64,000 bases of DNA from Hypericum androsaemum (lineage: Eukaryota; Streptophyta; Magnoliopsida; Malpighiales; Hypericaceae): positions 13,514,475 to 13,578,474 of the forward strand of contig OZ023197.1 in NCBI GenBank assembly GCA_963995505.1, in the 5' to 3' direction. A program made the translations under genes and the position numbers. Positions 34,451 to 47,251 of the stretch are shown here, in pieces; the stretch's first letter is position 1, and each line of letters opens with the position of its first letter. The notes under the pieces are model-generated. The model was not told the origin of the DNA and did not search any database. It was given only the letters and a program-made list of their open reading frames with translations.

Positions 34451-35108
34451 TGTCGGACCTTGGGCCCATTAGGTAATTATTATTGTGCCTAATTGGGTCC
34501 GGGCCCATTAGGCCCAAAAAGTTGGGTTGGATGGGCCTGTCAACCCGAGTTGACCAGCCCGATGCCATGCAAGCGCTACGTCAGCGTGACGTGGCGCTGA
34601 TGTCATACATTGTAGTCCACGTGATGCGTCCACGTGGCACCATGTGGCAGACATGTGGCCGAATGGCACCACGTGGCGTGCCACGCGGCAGACATGAGGC
34701 CTGAAATGCCACGTGGCAAAACTATGGGTAGCTTCGCCACGTGGCAGACATGCGGTCGGAAGTGCCACGTGGTGTGCCACGTGGCGCGTTTTGATTAGCC
34801 GGACTTTCTTATAAAAGGTAAAATCCGGCTGGACCAATTAGGAACTTTACCCACAACCACTCAATAAGAAAGGAAAATTCCGGATTAGTTCTTGAATTTT
34901 GAACAGATTTTCAATAGAGGAAATCTCGTGAAAATTAATTACGAATCCGTTCAAACGTGATCGTAATTCGACTAGCACGAAGACATTGCGGACCCGAGCC
35001 TGTGGACCTCTTGCTTCAACAAGTAAGTGATTTATTATTAACGAATTAATTTATTAATTAAACGAGTTTAACACGTAATTACTCATTAATTACGCGTCGA
35101 ATCTGTCA
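34451..35108 (+). repeat. 3' LTR (658 bp) of the Copia element
   Basis: It carries seven CACGTG G-boxes between 34618 and 34783, plus ACGTCA/TGACGT motifs near 34578-34591, upstream of the TATA box TATAAAAG at 34810-34817. The flanks are otherwise near-identical to the 5' LTR. Confidence 0.93.
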
Positions 35109-35113
35109 CTACT

Positions 35114-37531
35114 GCTTTCGGGTTAAACACCGATTCATGAATTTTAAATCATATGATCATTAATTATCAAACGGACATTGACTTGGTTTAAGCAGTTGAA
35201 CAGAAGAATACTAAGAACATCCCAAATATAAGAATGGTCAAGGCAATGATCAGATCCGGTTGAAATGGCAATAATCGCTTGAGAACAATTGGAAATCATT
35301 TGACGTTATGAAGTTAATTAACTTCGACCACGAGGGACTAACATGTCATCAGCAACTCTAATTTGGCCTCTAATCTCCATCTCCCAATGATCTCCACAAA
35401 GGAAAAGGCTTCATTAACAACTACAGGATCAGGTCTTTTTCTATTAGGTCCTATTCGCTTAGGATAATACCTGTAATTTAAAAAAAATTAACAACTACAG
35501 CAAACATCTAGAAAAGAAACGAGAGAAAAAAAAACAAATTCAAGTAATTTAATTTTAGGTTAGGATAATCAATTAGTGCCAATAATATCAAGAACCGTGA
35601 GATATGGAGATGAGGTGCTAATGGTTAAAATAAGGAGAGTATTTTGGTAATCTCAAGTGACAAGTTAGACTAAAATTAGTTTCAGGAACTAACGAATTCG
35701 ACTTTTCAAAATTTATGGACTAATTTATTAAGAACCAAACTTATTAGTACAATATATCAAAACTTGAAGACTTCTAAGTTTTTTTCTCTTGAAATTATTA
35801 TTATTAGCCACTAGGAATCAGGTAATAGAAGAGAATAACGTGATTAAGCGATTAGTGCTTATTAATGTCAAAGATTAGAAGCGTGTGTTATTTGAATAGT
35901 CTGAGTATTATATAAATAATTGAATGTTATTAGAATATTCGTAGCAGATTTTAGTACGATATTATCGGTATATTGTACCGATATACATTTGGCATAGCTT
36001 TATAAAAAATACTTCCGATATTTATAAATGCATAACCTTAGGTTCATTAAAAAAAGCTTTCGTTATAAATTTCATACAATATTAATTTTCCAACACCAGC
36101 TATTACATGATTATCCGTATCAAGACTAGGTGTCATTAGATCAAACTAGCTCAAGCACAACTATTAGAGCAATTTTGGTACGATTCGGCTATAACACAAT
36201 ACAATATCCACTTGTGGTTGCCCCTTTTTTGTCACATATATTGTATCGTTCATCCTTTCTGAATCAATTGTATATTGTACAATTTGAAAATTATATACAA
36301 ATTCATATTTTTCAATAACCAATCGAATGAATATTCAAATAATTTAATTTGATCTGATCCTTTGCTGTGACACGACCTAGCCCACCTAATGGGATCCCTA
36401 CCGGCTTTAAAAATTGACCAACTTCCCCCCTCTCTCTCTTTGTCCTCTTCCAATGCGTCGGGGGACGCCAAATTAGAAAAAAAAATGGCGTTCGAAAGCG
36501 GTGGAACATTTATATTATTTTATAAGTAATTATTTTATTAGTATTAATTAGTTACATATTAACTGTAATATACATAGATGGTGCCCATCCACTCCTAAGT
36601 GGTGATCCCCGTACAATAGTACTATTTGAATAGTGACTCTTCTATGATAGTACGAGGATTGTAATCAAGATTTTACTAAAAAAATTATCATCAGAAAATT
36701 TATTGAAAAAAATGATGATATTTGATGACACCGCGATACACAATCTACCACTCACATACTAGTAATGAATAAACTTGTTATCGAATTGCCCCATTTAGAT
36801 ACATAAATTCTGGTGTGTTATACATAAAAAGTTTCGTCCGTTTGTCTGCTGTAAAATTTTCATCTATTTCGAGATATAGAAATTTAAAAGTATTATTAGA
36901 AGAATTATTCCGCTCCTAACCGTACTTTAGATAAAAAGGGACGGTGTGTAGGGCACGCGTCCTCCACGCACCCTCTTACTGTCGCGCTACGATATAAAGT
37001 TCTTGCTTCGACAAGTTTTTAGTACGTTTTGTTTTGTAGAGGTTGAGAGATCAAATAATTAGTAAAAGAGTTCGGAGGTTAGAATCTAATTTTGTATATA
37101 GATTCATATGATAATTAAGGTAGTTTAATTCTATGTCTTATGTAATTGTATAAATTCCTTCTTTCATCAAAAATTAATAATATGTTTTTGTAAAGATAAA
37201 TTTTTACAGCACTCATGTATTGAACCTAGACATAAATAGATATACATTGTACATTTAAGTTAAATGCGCAACGACATATTTTTCGTCGTTAACTAACCTC
37301 CAGATTAGCCAAAATAAATATTTGGTTCGACGATACAAAGTATATCATTCAGAATTCAAACCACAAAAATTTATCGATACAAAAACTCTAGATTAATTTT
37401 TTGAATGCTTTTTCTATTTTTCACTTGTTCCTGGACGACAGTTCGAATCTTTGTACACCTCCAAGCTCCGACCAAAATGTGCATCGAATTATTGTGGTGG
37501 GGAATATGATGAGCAACCATGTTTCAAGGTA
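35114..37531. other. Intergenic region, about 2.4 kb
   Basis: AT-rich. Only short unsupported ORFs and no clear repeat ends. Confidence 0.5.
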
Positions 37532-37539
37532 CCCCACAC

Positions 37540-38006
37540 CATGGTTTTAAAAAACGACCCGGAAGTTGACCCGGGATTTCTCCCGTCTTCTGGGTCGGCC
37601 GTTCGGACTGATCGAATCACCAGTCTGACCAATTTTTTTATTTTTAAATATTTTAAATAATATATATATATGTAGGTTAAAATATACTTATTTTTCATAC
37701 AAAAAAAAGTAGACTTAATTTTTTATCTCTCCACTCTATAAATCTACTTTATTTATTTATTTATTACTTTATAAATTTGTCAAATCAATTTTTTTTCTCG
37801 AAAACTACCAAAAAAAGTCAATTTTGTCCATTTTTGTACTAACCAGGTTCGACCGGTCAGGATGGACCTCAAAATTAGCCGGTCTGACCAGATTTAGTCC
37901 GGTTAGTACAGACCCCGGTCAAAAGTCTAAAAACGACCCGGTCTAGTGCCCATTTCACAGTCCAACCAGTCAGACCACCGGTCGGACCGCATTTTTTAAA
38001 ACCATG
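37540..38006. mobile_element. hAT-like MITE (467 bp)
   Basis: Terminal inverted repeats CATGGTTTTAAAAAA and TTTTTTAAAACCATG are perfect over 15 bp. They continue as imperfect repeats rich in GACCGG/CCGGTC. A perfect 8-bp target duplication CCCCACAC lies at 37532-37539 and 38007-38014, as made by hAT transposases. No coding capacity. Confidence 0.93.
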
Positions 38007-38014
38007 CCCCACAC

Positions 38015-40073
38015 CCTTACTTTCACTTTTAATTATAATTTCTCATATTTATAGCCGAATATTATCCGGTCTATTTTATATGTGATTCTTACAACGAGCC
38101 ATCCCTACTTTCTTTTAGGTGTGCAAAGAGTGGTGGGTGGAACAAAGTTGGAATCTTCAAAGTATTTGGATCCCAAACTCAACTACGAGATTGAGGTAGT
38201 ATAGCTAGAATATCCGATTTGTGAAAAATCGAAATAAATATAGTTAGCTGTTTTTAGTTTTTTTTTTTTTGCAAAATAAAATTTTATTTATTAAAAATAA
38301 ATTACCTAAATAGTAAGTAACTAAACTCGCTATTTATTACAACATATAGTGCTCACGAGCACATTTTGCCTAAACAACATCTAAACTAATTTTTCTTGTA
38401 TCTTCGATGTAAATAGTAGGTAATTAAACTTATTCTTTACTGTTTTGAGTTTGAATTATAAAAAAATAGTTATATTAAAATTTTAAAAATAGTCATATTG
38501 AAATTTGGTGAGAAGTGCGACACACTCTGTCTTACTCGATCCACATTTGAATTAACTGATACAATAAATATTGAATAATTATCACAAAATAAAAAATATA
38601 TATTCATCATTGATGAGTCATGTAATAATGATCAGCTACATTCTTCCAAAGACGATAACACCGAAATAAATGTATTCAAAAACTGAATATGCTCCATTCA
38701 TGATGTCATAGTTGGGAAAGTTCCACTCAAGCTTATGGAGGTACAAATAGAAACAATTTACCTGTGATCAATGGCGGGAGTTGAAGTATCGGTTCTATGT
38801 TCACATAGCTGCAATTACACGGGACATCAAAAATTTATCCAGCGAATATCTAAATTCATACCACTTAGTTTCTGGATATCTACTGGATTCATTAATATAG
38901 ATTAGAATAAGATAGTAACTGTGAAAAAATTCTCTCATAACTCTCTCATGTGTTTTTAAATTTTTGAACCAGCTGAGAAAGATTTTACATCTCAACTAAG
39001 TGACACATACTAGCACAAATTATCCTGTAAGTTATACAACATTAGTAATTTTAGCCGCATGGTATAACACATAACTAATTTTAACCGCATGACATGCCAC
39101 TTCACTAATATAAGAAAAAAGATGGGAAACTCATTTGAATCTGGACCAAGAGGACATAAACAATGCCCAAACATCTCATGCCAAAGGACTAACGGCACAA
39201 GATATTATAAAAATTTAGGAAGTCGAGGATTCAAACAATGATATGTGTCATGGTGTGAAAATTTTACCTTTCAAAAAATGTGGATAAAATTAGTAGTGTG
39301 ACATGATAAACAAATAAAATTTTGTGATGGATATGACACAAATAAAATTAGTGATGCGACATGATACGCAAAATAGCTCAAGTAAATATGACTAGTGAAT
39401 ATCATTTGGTTGTCAACTAGTTAAATTTATATCACCTCGTCGTACAATTTAAACAACTCAAAATAGTGATATGGCAAAACATGACTAAATGGTAAAATAG
39501 GCTTGAACCTAAAAAAAAATAGATCTCAATGTGCCAATTATTTTTAATGGGAATGGCATTAATCTGACTATTGGCATCATTAATAACGTTTTCACTTAAC
39601 GGCCAATCTCTATTAAGTTATTAATTCAGGGCCAGCCAGGATCTATCCTTGTGTTATTTTTTGGTCTCTTTCATTATGCTTTAATTATTATTCTACCTTG
39701 GTTTTCTTCTTCTCTATTTGGGTGGCTTATGGCTGCCACATGCATAATGGACAAAATAGTTTGGTCTTCAAATAAACCGAAATAGGTAAAGGCAAAAGCA
39801 AATATCAATATGCTTCTTCCCCTATCAAAAGGTTCGTTGGCGTTCGATCTTTAAAATACAATTAATAAGAGTTGATCAGAATTATACTAGATATTAATTC
39901 TCTTAAGAAAATATTACATTCAAATCTAACGAATAAAAATATATTATTAAAAAATTATTTCATAAATAAAACTTATGATGAATTTTATATACTATAGAAA
40001 TTATAAAAAAGAAAAGCAATTTTATGGTGTAATCTTTTGTCTCTTTTGTTATTAATAAAATCTCTACCTATCA
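38015..40073. other. Intergenic region, about 2 kb
   Basis: AT-rich with no supported gene or repeat. Confidence 0.5.
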
Positions 40074-40082
40074 AAAAGAAAA

Positions 40083-41171
40083 GGGCAAATTACCCTCACG
40101 TCCCTGGACTATGGTCAGCCTCCCCCTAGGGTCCCTGGATTTTAGAAAATGATTGTCCCGTCCCTAAGTTTTGATGATAATAGACTCCCGGGTCCCTGGA
40201 GCCAGAATATTTCCTTTTCTCCGGCGCACCCCCACTTGAAATGACCAAAATGCCCCTCCCCCACTTAAAAAAAATCCTCTCCCCCTCACCTTCTTCCCGA
40301 CAACTCCCCCACCACCAACAATCTTCGCCGAAGCCTTCTCCAGAATCGATTCAAGAACCCAAAATCGTTGCTCGACAATCTGAGATCTTGCCCAAAAATC
40401 TAAGATCTCCAGCCGTCCCTCTTGCTTAGCTTCGCGAGAAACACAGCATTTCTCCCAATCGTTGCTCCCTAGCTCGGCCAAATCACATGTTGTTGGTTCT
40501 CTTAGTTGTGGGTTCTCTTCTTACAGATTAGATTTTGGGCAGAAATGTTTACTTTTTTTTTAGGCAGAAATTTTAACGTCGGGCTCCCAATCATTACTGG
40601 GCTGCATCACCGCCGGGCGAAGCAAGCTCCTCTCCTTGTCGCTATCTCCCTGGAGAACGAGAACATAACAACTACACTTCATAAAGCAGGTTTAAAACCT
40701 CAAGAGCCAAACCCAGCAAAATGCATGTGATCCTCACCGGGAACATCAAGAATTAATTAATTATATTCAATCTCAAATGTCTTGTTCAAAAGCGTGGTGT
40801 TCGTGGGACGGGAGGGGTCAGAGCGAAGGACGAGGGTGGTGGTGAGGGAGAGCTCTCGGAAACTCTCCGCTCGTCGTCACCTTGATTTTAATTTTGTGTA
40901 ATTAAAAAAATTTGATAAATCTTTTGTTTAGAGATTGAAGATGAATTGGGGAAGAAGATGAAAAGAGAAAGAGAGATTTTTTATTTTTTAAGTGGGAGGG
41001 GTATTTTTATCTTTTCAGGTGGGGTATCGCCGGAGAATATGGAATATTCCGACTCCAGGGACCCGATAGTCTATTATCATCAAAACTTAGGGACGGGACA
41101 ATCATTTTCCAAAATCCAGGGACCCTAGGGGGAGGCTGACCAAAGTGGAGGGATGTGAGGGTAATATGCCC
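40083..41171. mobile_element. Mutator-like long-TIR element, family B (1089 bp)
   Basis: Terminal inverted repeats of about 130 bp (40083-40214 and 41040-41171) begin GGGCAAATTACCCTCAC and contain GTCCCTGGATTTT(A/G)GAAAATG. A perfect 9-bp target duplication AAAAGAAAA lies at 40074-40082 and 41172-41180. The interior has no transposase; it has a C-rich then G-rich stretch that could be captured sequence, but no donor is recognised. Related in its ends to 51755-51976. Confidence 0.93.
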
Positions 41172-41344
41172 AAAAGAAAAACACATGGGAAATGGAGAAC
41201 GACATTGTGGCAACCAGCAGGAGAAAGAAATGATAAGAGCTACTTTTAATAATAGTAAAGGAGGAAAAGAAAGATGAGCAACTTTAACCACTTGTATTGG
41301 CGAGATGACAAGTGACAAGCGGCTAGTTTGTCATACAAAGAATT

Positions 41345-41575
41345 ATCTTTTCTTTTTTTGTATTTTTTTGCCTTATCTTATTTTTTCTTGTCTTTTCTTT
41401 CATTTTCTTACATTTTCCTTGACTTATCTTACTTTTTCTTGCCTTTTCATTGCCTTTTCTTTCATTTTCTTGCATTATCTTTCCTTTTCTTGCCTTTTCA
41501 TTCATTTTCTTGCCTTTTCTTGTCTTTTCATTCATTTTTTTCCTTTTCTTGCCTTATCGTTCCTTTTCTTTCCTA
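41345..41575 (+). repeat. Polypyrimidine low-complexity tract
   Basis: Imperfect repeats of TTTTCTTGCC and CATTTTCTTG over about 230 bp. Open frames here are a by-product of the composition. Confidence 0.9.
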
Positions 41576-42444
41576 AAAAACATTTCTAGTTGAAAATTCA
41601 TTAATTATATACAAAATCATACGTTATTTTGTCAAAACTTTCGTGTCCAATTCAAAATCTTACTATAATATGTAAGATAATCTCGACATGTCTCCTCAAA
41701 CAAATCTTATTAAGTTGAAGTTCATAGTGATTTTGACTTTGTCAACGTGCAGTAAAAATAAATCATGTGAGGACGAAAATATATGCGACATCAACTTTGT
41801 TTATCACATAGCAACCCAAAATTTTAAGATAATATATAAGATGTATTTTCTACTGTCGTAAACAAATTTACCAAGCTTGTAATTAAACAATGTGATATGA
41901 ATGAAGAATGAAGAATGAACCTCGAACGAATTATAATTAGGCCGAAATTTGCATTAGTTCTGAATTTATCAACATGCGATGAATTCAGAATCATATGATG
42001 ATGACAATAAATACGAGATCAACTCGTTCTAATATCATGTTAAAATATGAATATCTAACCCAAAATCAAAATTGTGGTAACGAGTAGGTTGAAACTTAGA
42101 AGAAGATAATGTGGAAAGAATATTGGACGTCTCCCCCACAAATTATGCTCTTCTCCATCTCTTTCGTCATCCGGTTTCCCCCAAACCTAAACTATTAGTC
42201 CTCCTTTTGTTGTATCTGATCAACGTGGGTGTCCACCACCACCAAGGCTTGTGCCAAACACACGTCTACCTTATCTATATTCACATGCATTCCACAATTT
42301 CTCAGAAAAAGCGAGAGAGAGAGAAAACCTTTTGGCTTTCCTCACCATTGATTTGACCATAGTACTGGCTCTTGGCTTGTCACATCTCTTGCCAGACTTG
42401 TGCCTGCCACACGCAAAATGGACCACTTAGAATTGACTCGTCTA
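41576..42444. other. Intergenic stretch
   Basis: No supported feature. A CT/GA run near 42311 is part of a short pyrimidine/purine-rich segment. Confidence 0.5.
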
Positions 42445-42935
42445 CCTTATTAAAATTTTATAATCATTCGTCCATAAGTATGATTTGTTAAATTTAATGA
42501 TTAAGATTTTATAATCATTCATTATTAAGTAAAATATGAATTCATTTTATGATATTTTGAGTTCAAATATTACAAATAGAAAAATCGATATTGAGAGAAT
42601 TACAGCTAATTAGAACCCAACAATTTTATACTCAAAGAATGTGAGGGGCGGACTGCCTCGCACGTCCCGCCCATCGTTGCGAGGTGCCTCGCATCGTATA
42701 CCTATTAAAACTTTATAATCGTTCGTCCATAAGTATGATTTGTTAAATTTAATGATTAAGATTTTATAATCGTTCATTAATAAGTAAAATATTAATTCAC
42801 TTTATGATTACAAATGGAAAAATCGATGTTGAGAGAATTACAACTAAATAGAACCCAAAAATTTTATACTCAAAACATGTGAGGGGCGGACTGTCTCGCA
42901 TCGTCCCGCCCATCGTTGCGAGGTACCTCGCACGC
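42445..42935 (+). repeat. Two-copy tandem repeat, about 255 and 236 bp
   Basis: The unit starts near TTTATAATC(A/G)TTCGTCC, runs through TAAATTTAATGATTAAGA, and ends with the GC-rich block GTGAGGGGCGGACTG, CCCGCCCATCGTTGCGAGG and TGCCTCGCA. The offset between copies is 255 bp and the second copy has small deletions. Confidence 0.85.
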
Positions 42936-43272
42936 GTTGCATCTCGACCATAGGAGAAAGAGCTAGGTCAGATGAGTAGGAGGAAACGATGGTCGGTGCA
43001 AAATTCAGATCATGAGTTCGAACGTAGTGACTATTGGTTCGAATTTGTGTCGTAGTAGCAAAGTACATTATATTTATTTAATACGTAACATTGTATTACC
43101 TATCAAAATTTTATGACATATGTTTACGAGTGTATTACTGCCAAAAGTATATTATATATCTCTCTCATTTTTTAAACGGAACCTACCGAACCCCTAAAAC
43201 CCGATGTAATAATGTGCTAAGAGACAACAAACATCAATAATGCAATCTAATACAAATCCACACTTCCTCCTC

Positions 43273-43280
43273 TATAAATA
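43273..43280 (+). promoter_or_regulatory. TATA box of the iron transporter gene
   Basis: TATAAATA in CTCTATAAATAGCGC, 121 bp upstream of the ATG at 43401. The spacing fits a leader of about 90 bases. Confidence 0.6.
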
Positions 43281-43400
43281 GCGCACCCAATTCTCTTCTA
43301 TAGTCTCATATCAATCCCTCTCATAGCTACATAGTATTTCGATTTTTCCAACACTTCAATTAATTTGCTTTTACAATTTAGTGGACCAAAATTCACAAAA

Positions 43401-45368
43401 ATGGGTGAAAATGGCTATACCGACCCAGAGAAGCAGACACTGCTCCTCCGGGAGCACGAGGAGAAGCACTTTATGTCCGGAGAGGTTGTGCGTGACATCA
43501 TCATTGGTGTCTCCGATGGCCTCACCGTCCCGTTCGCCCTCGCCGCCGGCTTGTCTGGTGCGGACGTGTCCTCCGGGATTATTCTGATCGCCGGCGCCGC
43601 TGAAGTCGCGGCGGGAGCTATCTCTATGGGCCTCGGCGGGTAATGCATCCTCTCGCAATTAATTGCTCGTTAATTAAAAAATATATATATCAGTATATAA
43701 GATTTGACGTACCGATATATTTTTCGGTTGATATCGATAGCGAATATTCAATGGATTGATCAACTAAATCAAATTTAATAAGACGTTTGATGTTTAAAAA
43801 AAATTTACTTCTACATTTTCAAGTGCTTGAATTTGATATCTTAAACTAAAACAACAAAAAGTGAATATAACTAAACGATTATTGGTTGGGTACGTATATA
43901 TTTCCATTCATAACTTAGCAATGTTCGTAATAATATAAAGTTTCCCGTTCATAGACCTTCCATTTCTATCATTTAAGTGAGTTTTTAATCTGCAAGAATT
44001 TAATGAAAATTCGAAGCTAAGAATTAGTCAAATTAACGTAAAATTTGGAAAAATTCGACGTTACTGTCAATTTAGGCTAATTATTGAGGTTTCATTTACC
44101 TTTTAAAATGTCGATTTTGGTAAAATCTTTTGTAATGAGATCGGAAGGGAAAAAATTACATATAGCAGCTAAAACAATTTGGACCAACTATGTAATTAAC
44201 TGGACGTTTATTTTCGTGGTATGTGGAATATTACATTTTTAATATCTAGATCGACTAATTAAGTTCGAGCATAATATTTGCAGGTATCTCGCAGCCAAAA
44301 GTGAAGCAGATCACTACACGAGGGAGCTGAAACGAGAGCAAGAAGAGATCGTTAGTGTTCCTGATATAGGTTTGGATACAATCCTTCTGCCTTTTTATTT
44401 TCTCAAAACATATATTTACTGGCATATCAAATCACTGAAGGTCCAATATATCATTCAATTACCGACAATTATCGATTTGACGTAAAAGTTATTTTAACTA
44501 AAAAACTTCGAATTCGAACCATTAAAAATACAATATTAATATTGTTAAATACTTATTGAGAAATATTTTTTATAATTATCAACCTTAAAAAATGTATCAT
44601 CTTGATCAAGTCCAAAAGGTTATAGCGAAAGGCCACTGCTTTTCCAATAAACCAAACACGTGAAACTTTCACAGAGCAGACAAAAGGAATTTACGTAGGA
44701 CATGGGTCTTATGGTTTTCTAAATATCTGTCTTTTTTAACAAGTACATTAAATATAATAAACCCATTATGATCATTGATAACTAATAGTACAGAGTGGTC
44801 ATTGTCGGGTTCTATTTAGAGCGACTCTCCGAGTGATGAAGAGCATTTGAATCTCTGGTTTTAATCCTGCAGAGGCAGCTGAATGCGGAGAAATACTGTC
44901 CCAGTACGGTGTGGAACCACATGAATATGAGCCTGTGATCATTGCTCTCAAGAGGAACCCTCAACACTGGCTTGACTTCATGATGAAGTAAACAATTTCA
45001 ACCTCTCCTTACTCTTAACTTTTCATTAATCAACTGTCACAAGAATTTAACGAACTAATAACGGAACCAGGTTCGAGCTCGGATTGGAGAAACCGGACCC
45101 AATGAGAGCACTCACAAGTGCACTGACCATAGCAATCTCCTACATAATCGGAGGACTGATCCCCCTGGCTCCTTACATGTTCCTACCAATGGCTGACCAA
45201 GCCGTGGTGGCTTCGGTTTTTATTACCATATTGGCCTTACTTATCTTCGGGTTTGTGAAGGGCTACTTCACCGGAGATAAGCCCTTCAAGAGCGCCATCC
45301 AGACCGCCTTCATCGGAGCTGTTGCTTCTGCTGCTGCTTATTCCATAGCCAAGATCTTTAGAGCATGA
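43401..45368 (+). CDS. VIT1: Vacuolar iron transporter, VIT1-type
   Basis: Four exons, 43401-43639, 44284-44369, 44873-44987 and 45071-45368, join to 245 aa, the family length. It matches VIT1 throughout: RDIIIGVSDGLTVPFALAAG in the first membrane helix, AGAAEVAAGAISMGLGG in the second, then a cytosolic metal-binding helical pair and three more helices. With a constant shift of four from the numbering I recall for the eucalyptus VIT1 structure, all expected metal-site residues are present: D39, E68, M76, E98, E101, E109, E112, M145, M146 and E149. VIT1 is an H+-coupled exporter that moves Fe2+ (and Mn2+) from cytosol into the vacuole. The start is the first ATG after the TATA box. No iron-responsive control site was identified. 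Confidence 0.95.
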
Positions 45369-46572
45369 TCATTTAAGTTTCCTTCCCCAATCCTACTCTT
45401 GCTTATTTAAATTATGGCTTCTATGTTGTAGTAGGCAAATGCGGAATATCGCAAGTCTGTTACCACTCGTACTTTAATTATATGTTTCACTCAAGTGCAA
45501 GACTTGGAAGAACAATATGAACTTAACCTCATACTGTTCACAAAAATAAGCTTATATCTGTAAGCATTATAGGAATATAACCATGAAGAGCTAGAGAAAC
45601 ACACCTATGGTGTCCTGTCCGTGTGGTTGGTTTCAGAAGCCAAAAGACCCAGTTGCTTGGTTAGTATCTCCAGGCTCTGAGAACTCTTGAGCCAAGCCTC
45701 AGGATCCGTCGTATTCCCCTCCGAACCCCGAGACTTCTCCAACTCTTCAGTTAAGAAATCAAAATCTCGGAGACCAACCATGCCCTCTAACTCGTCTTGA
45801 GCATGGTTGGACTCCTTGTCAGGTTGTTTAGGATCTTCAACGTTCTCTAAGAACGGACTGCGTAGAAGAAGCTGCTCCCATGCTCGGTCGTCTGATAATT
45901 CCGGTAGGATAAAGGGAGCATGATTATCCAAGGATGGAAAGTGGTCATCCATTAGAACTTTTACAAAATCAGGACTCAAGAAGACATTTTCATCTCGTCA
46001 ACTGCAGGGCGTCTGGTGGGTTCTCTGAAGTTGTTGTGGGACTCATTGCAGCATTGGCCATTTCACTGGTAGGAGGCTGATACCTCACGATCGTCCCGTC
46101 TATTGCGAATAGTTCCCGATCATCTATCCACTGTTCTGTAATGCTTCCTGGTTCAGCCATGCGCCAATTGCTTTCTCCATTCCTTGAACGCGTTTTGTCA
46201 AGAGAAGCAAGTTGTTGTCGGAAATTTCCTGGTGCTGCCTGAGTTTCTTTAGCTCCAACATTTGAGCATTCTTGTCAGTCTTCAGATTCTCAACTCCCTT
46301 CCTTGGATTCCCGTCTTCAACTCTCTCAGAAGGTTCCGCTATGTTATCATGTTCTTCCACCGCCTTTCGGTTATCTATGCTTTGAGCGTTTTTCCTTCTC
46401 ACAATTGTTTTCAACAACTCTTTTTTCTCTCTGATGAATCCATCATTTGCGAACTCCCAGCGATCTGTATCAATCTTCCGAAAGCCCTGCAAGAAGGCGG
46501 CCGCGAGAAACTACTTGAGGAACAGACATTGTTTATCTCATATCATCGAATTTCAGCATCATGATTAACCAA

Positions 46573-46893
46573 CTAGAAATAATGTGAATCACAACTCGGT
46601 GCGCAACCTCGTACAAACCAAACCACATTGGAACTTTCCGGAGGAACAAACTGGCAGTTCTTTTTCTGCTCTAAGGACTCAAAGGGGATCCTCTGGAGGA
46701 GGTAACTAAATAAACTCGAGCTTGGATTTCCAAAGTCTCTATCAGCAACTATAAACTGCCAGCCATTATCAACCCAAACAGAGAGCATTCCCACTCTCAG
46801 ACTTGTTTCAATACAAGCGATTCGCCTTCCAAAAACCAGCAAACCATATGCCAATTCTGTTTCTACCTCCATCAGAGCATCAATGTCGTCCAT
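46573..46893 (-). other. Unexplained 106-aa ORF in the pseudogene intron
   Basis: An ATG-started frame with natural-looking protein (ETELAYGLLVFGRRIACIET, SVWVDNGWQFIVADRDFGNP). It does not belong to the HSF reading and I do not recognise the family. It may be an inserted gene fragment. Confidence 0.3.
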
Positions 46894-47251
46894 CTACTAG
46901 TGATGAAGAAAGTAAAACCTCATGTTAAGAGCACGAAATCATTCAACTTGATCGTCTACCAAAACGCTTTGGATCCACCAAAGAGAAAACCTCAAATGTA
47001 CAACCATAATGCACTAGCAACCTCCAAATTTCACCTTCAAAACCTCAAGAACAAACAGCACCACCAATCTCCATATTACAAAATGCTCACCTTCTTCTTG
47101 TAGACACTCAACCACCCGTCAAAACTGCTTACACCAAACGTTAACCAATAGGAGTTGGTCCAAATAAGAAGGGGCTTTGATTCCCTATAGCAAAGTCACG
47201 TACTCGAGAATCCCATTTATTGGACATGACCGTGCTCGATTCTTGATTAGT

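Larger units (their letters stand above)
28159..35108 (+). mobile_element. Ty1/Copia LTR retrotransposon, rearranged and dead (6950 bp)
   Basis: LTRs 28159-28681 and 34451-35108 start TGT(T/C)GGACCTTGGGCCC and end AATCTGTCA. A perfect 5-bp target duplication CTACT lies at 28154-28158 and 35109-35113. The primer-binding site TGGTATCAGAGC is at 28684, and the purine run GAGTGGGAGA precedes the 3' LTR. The order integrase, reverse transcriptase, RNase H marks it as Copia. gag and the front of integrase are missing, replaced by unrelated sequence. The reverse transcriptase has a stop, a duplication and a deletion of its catalytic region. Confidence 0.95.

Noticed and set aside
41305..41589. Phe/Leu-rich frames resembling membrane proteins
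   Set aside because: Product of a TTTTCTTGCC low-complexity tract.
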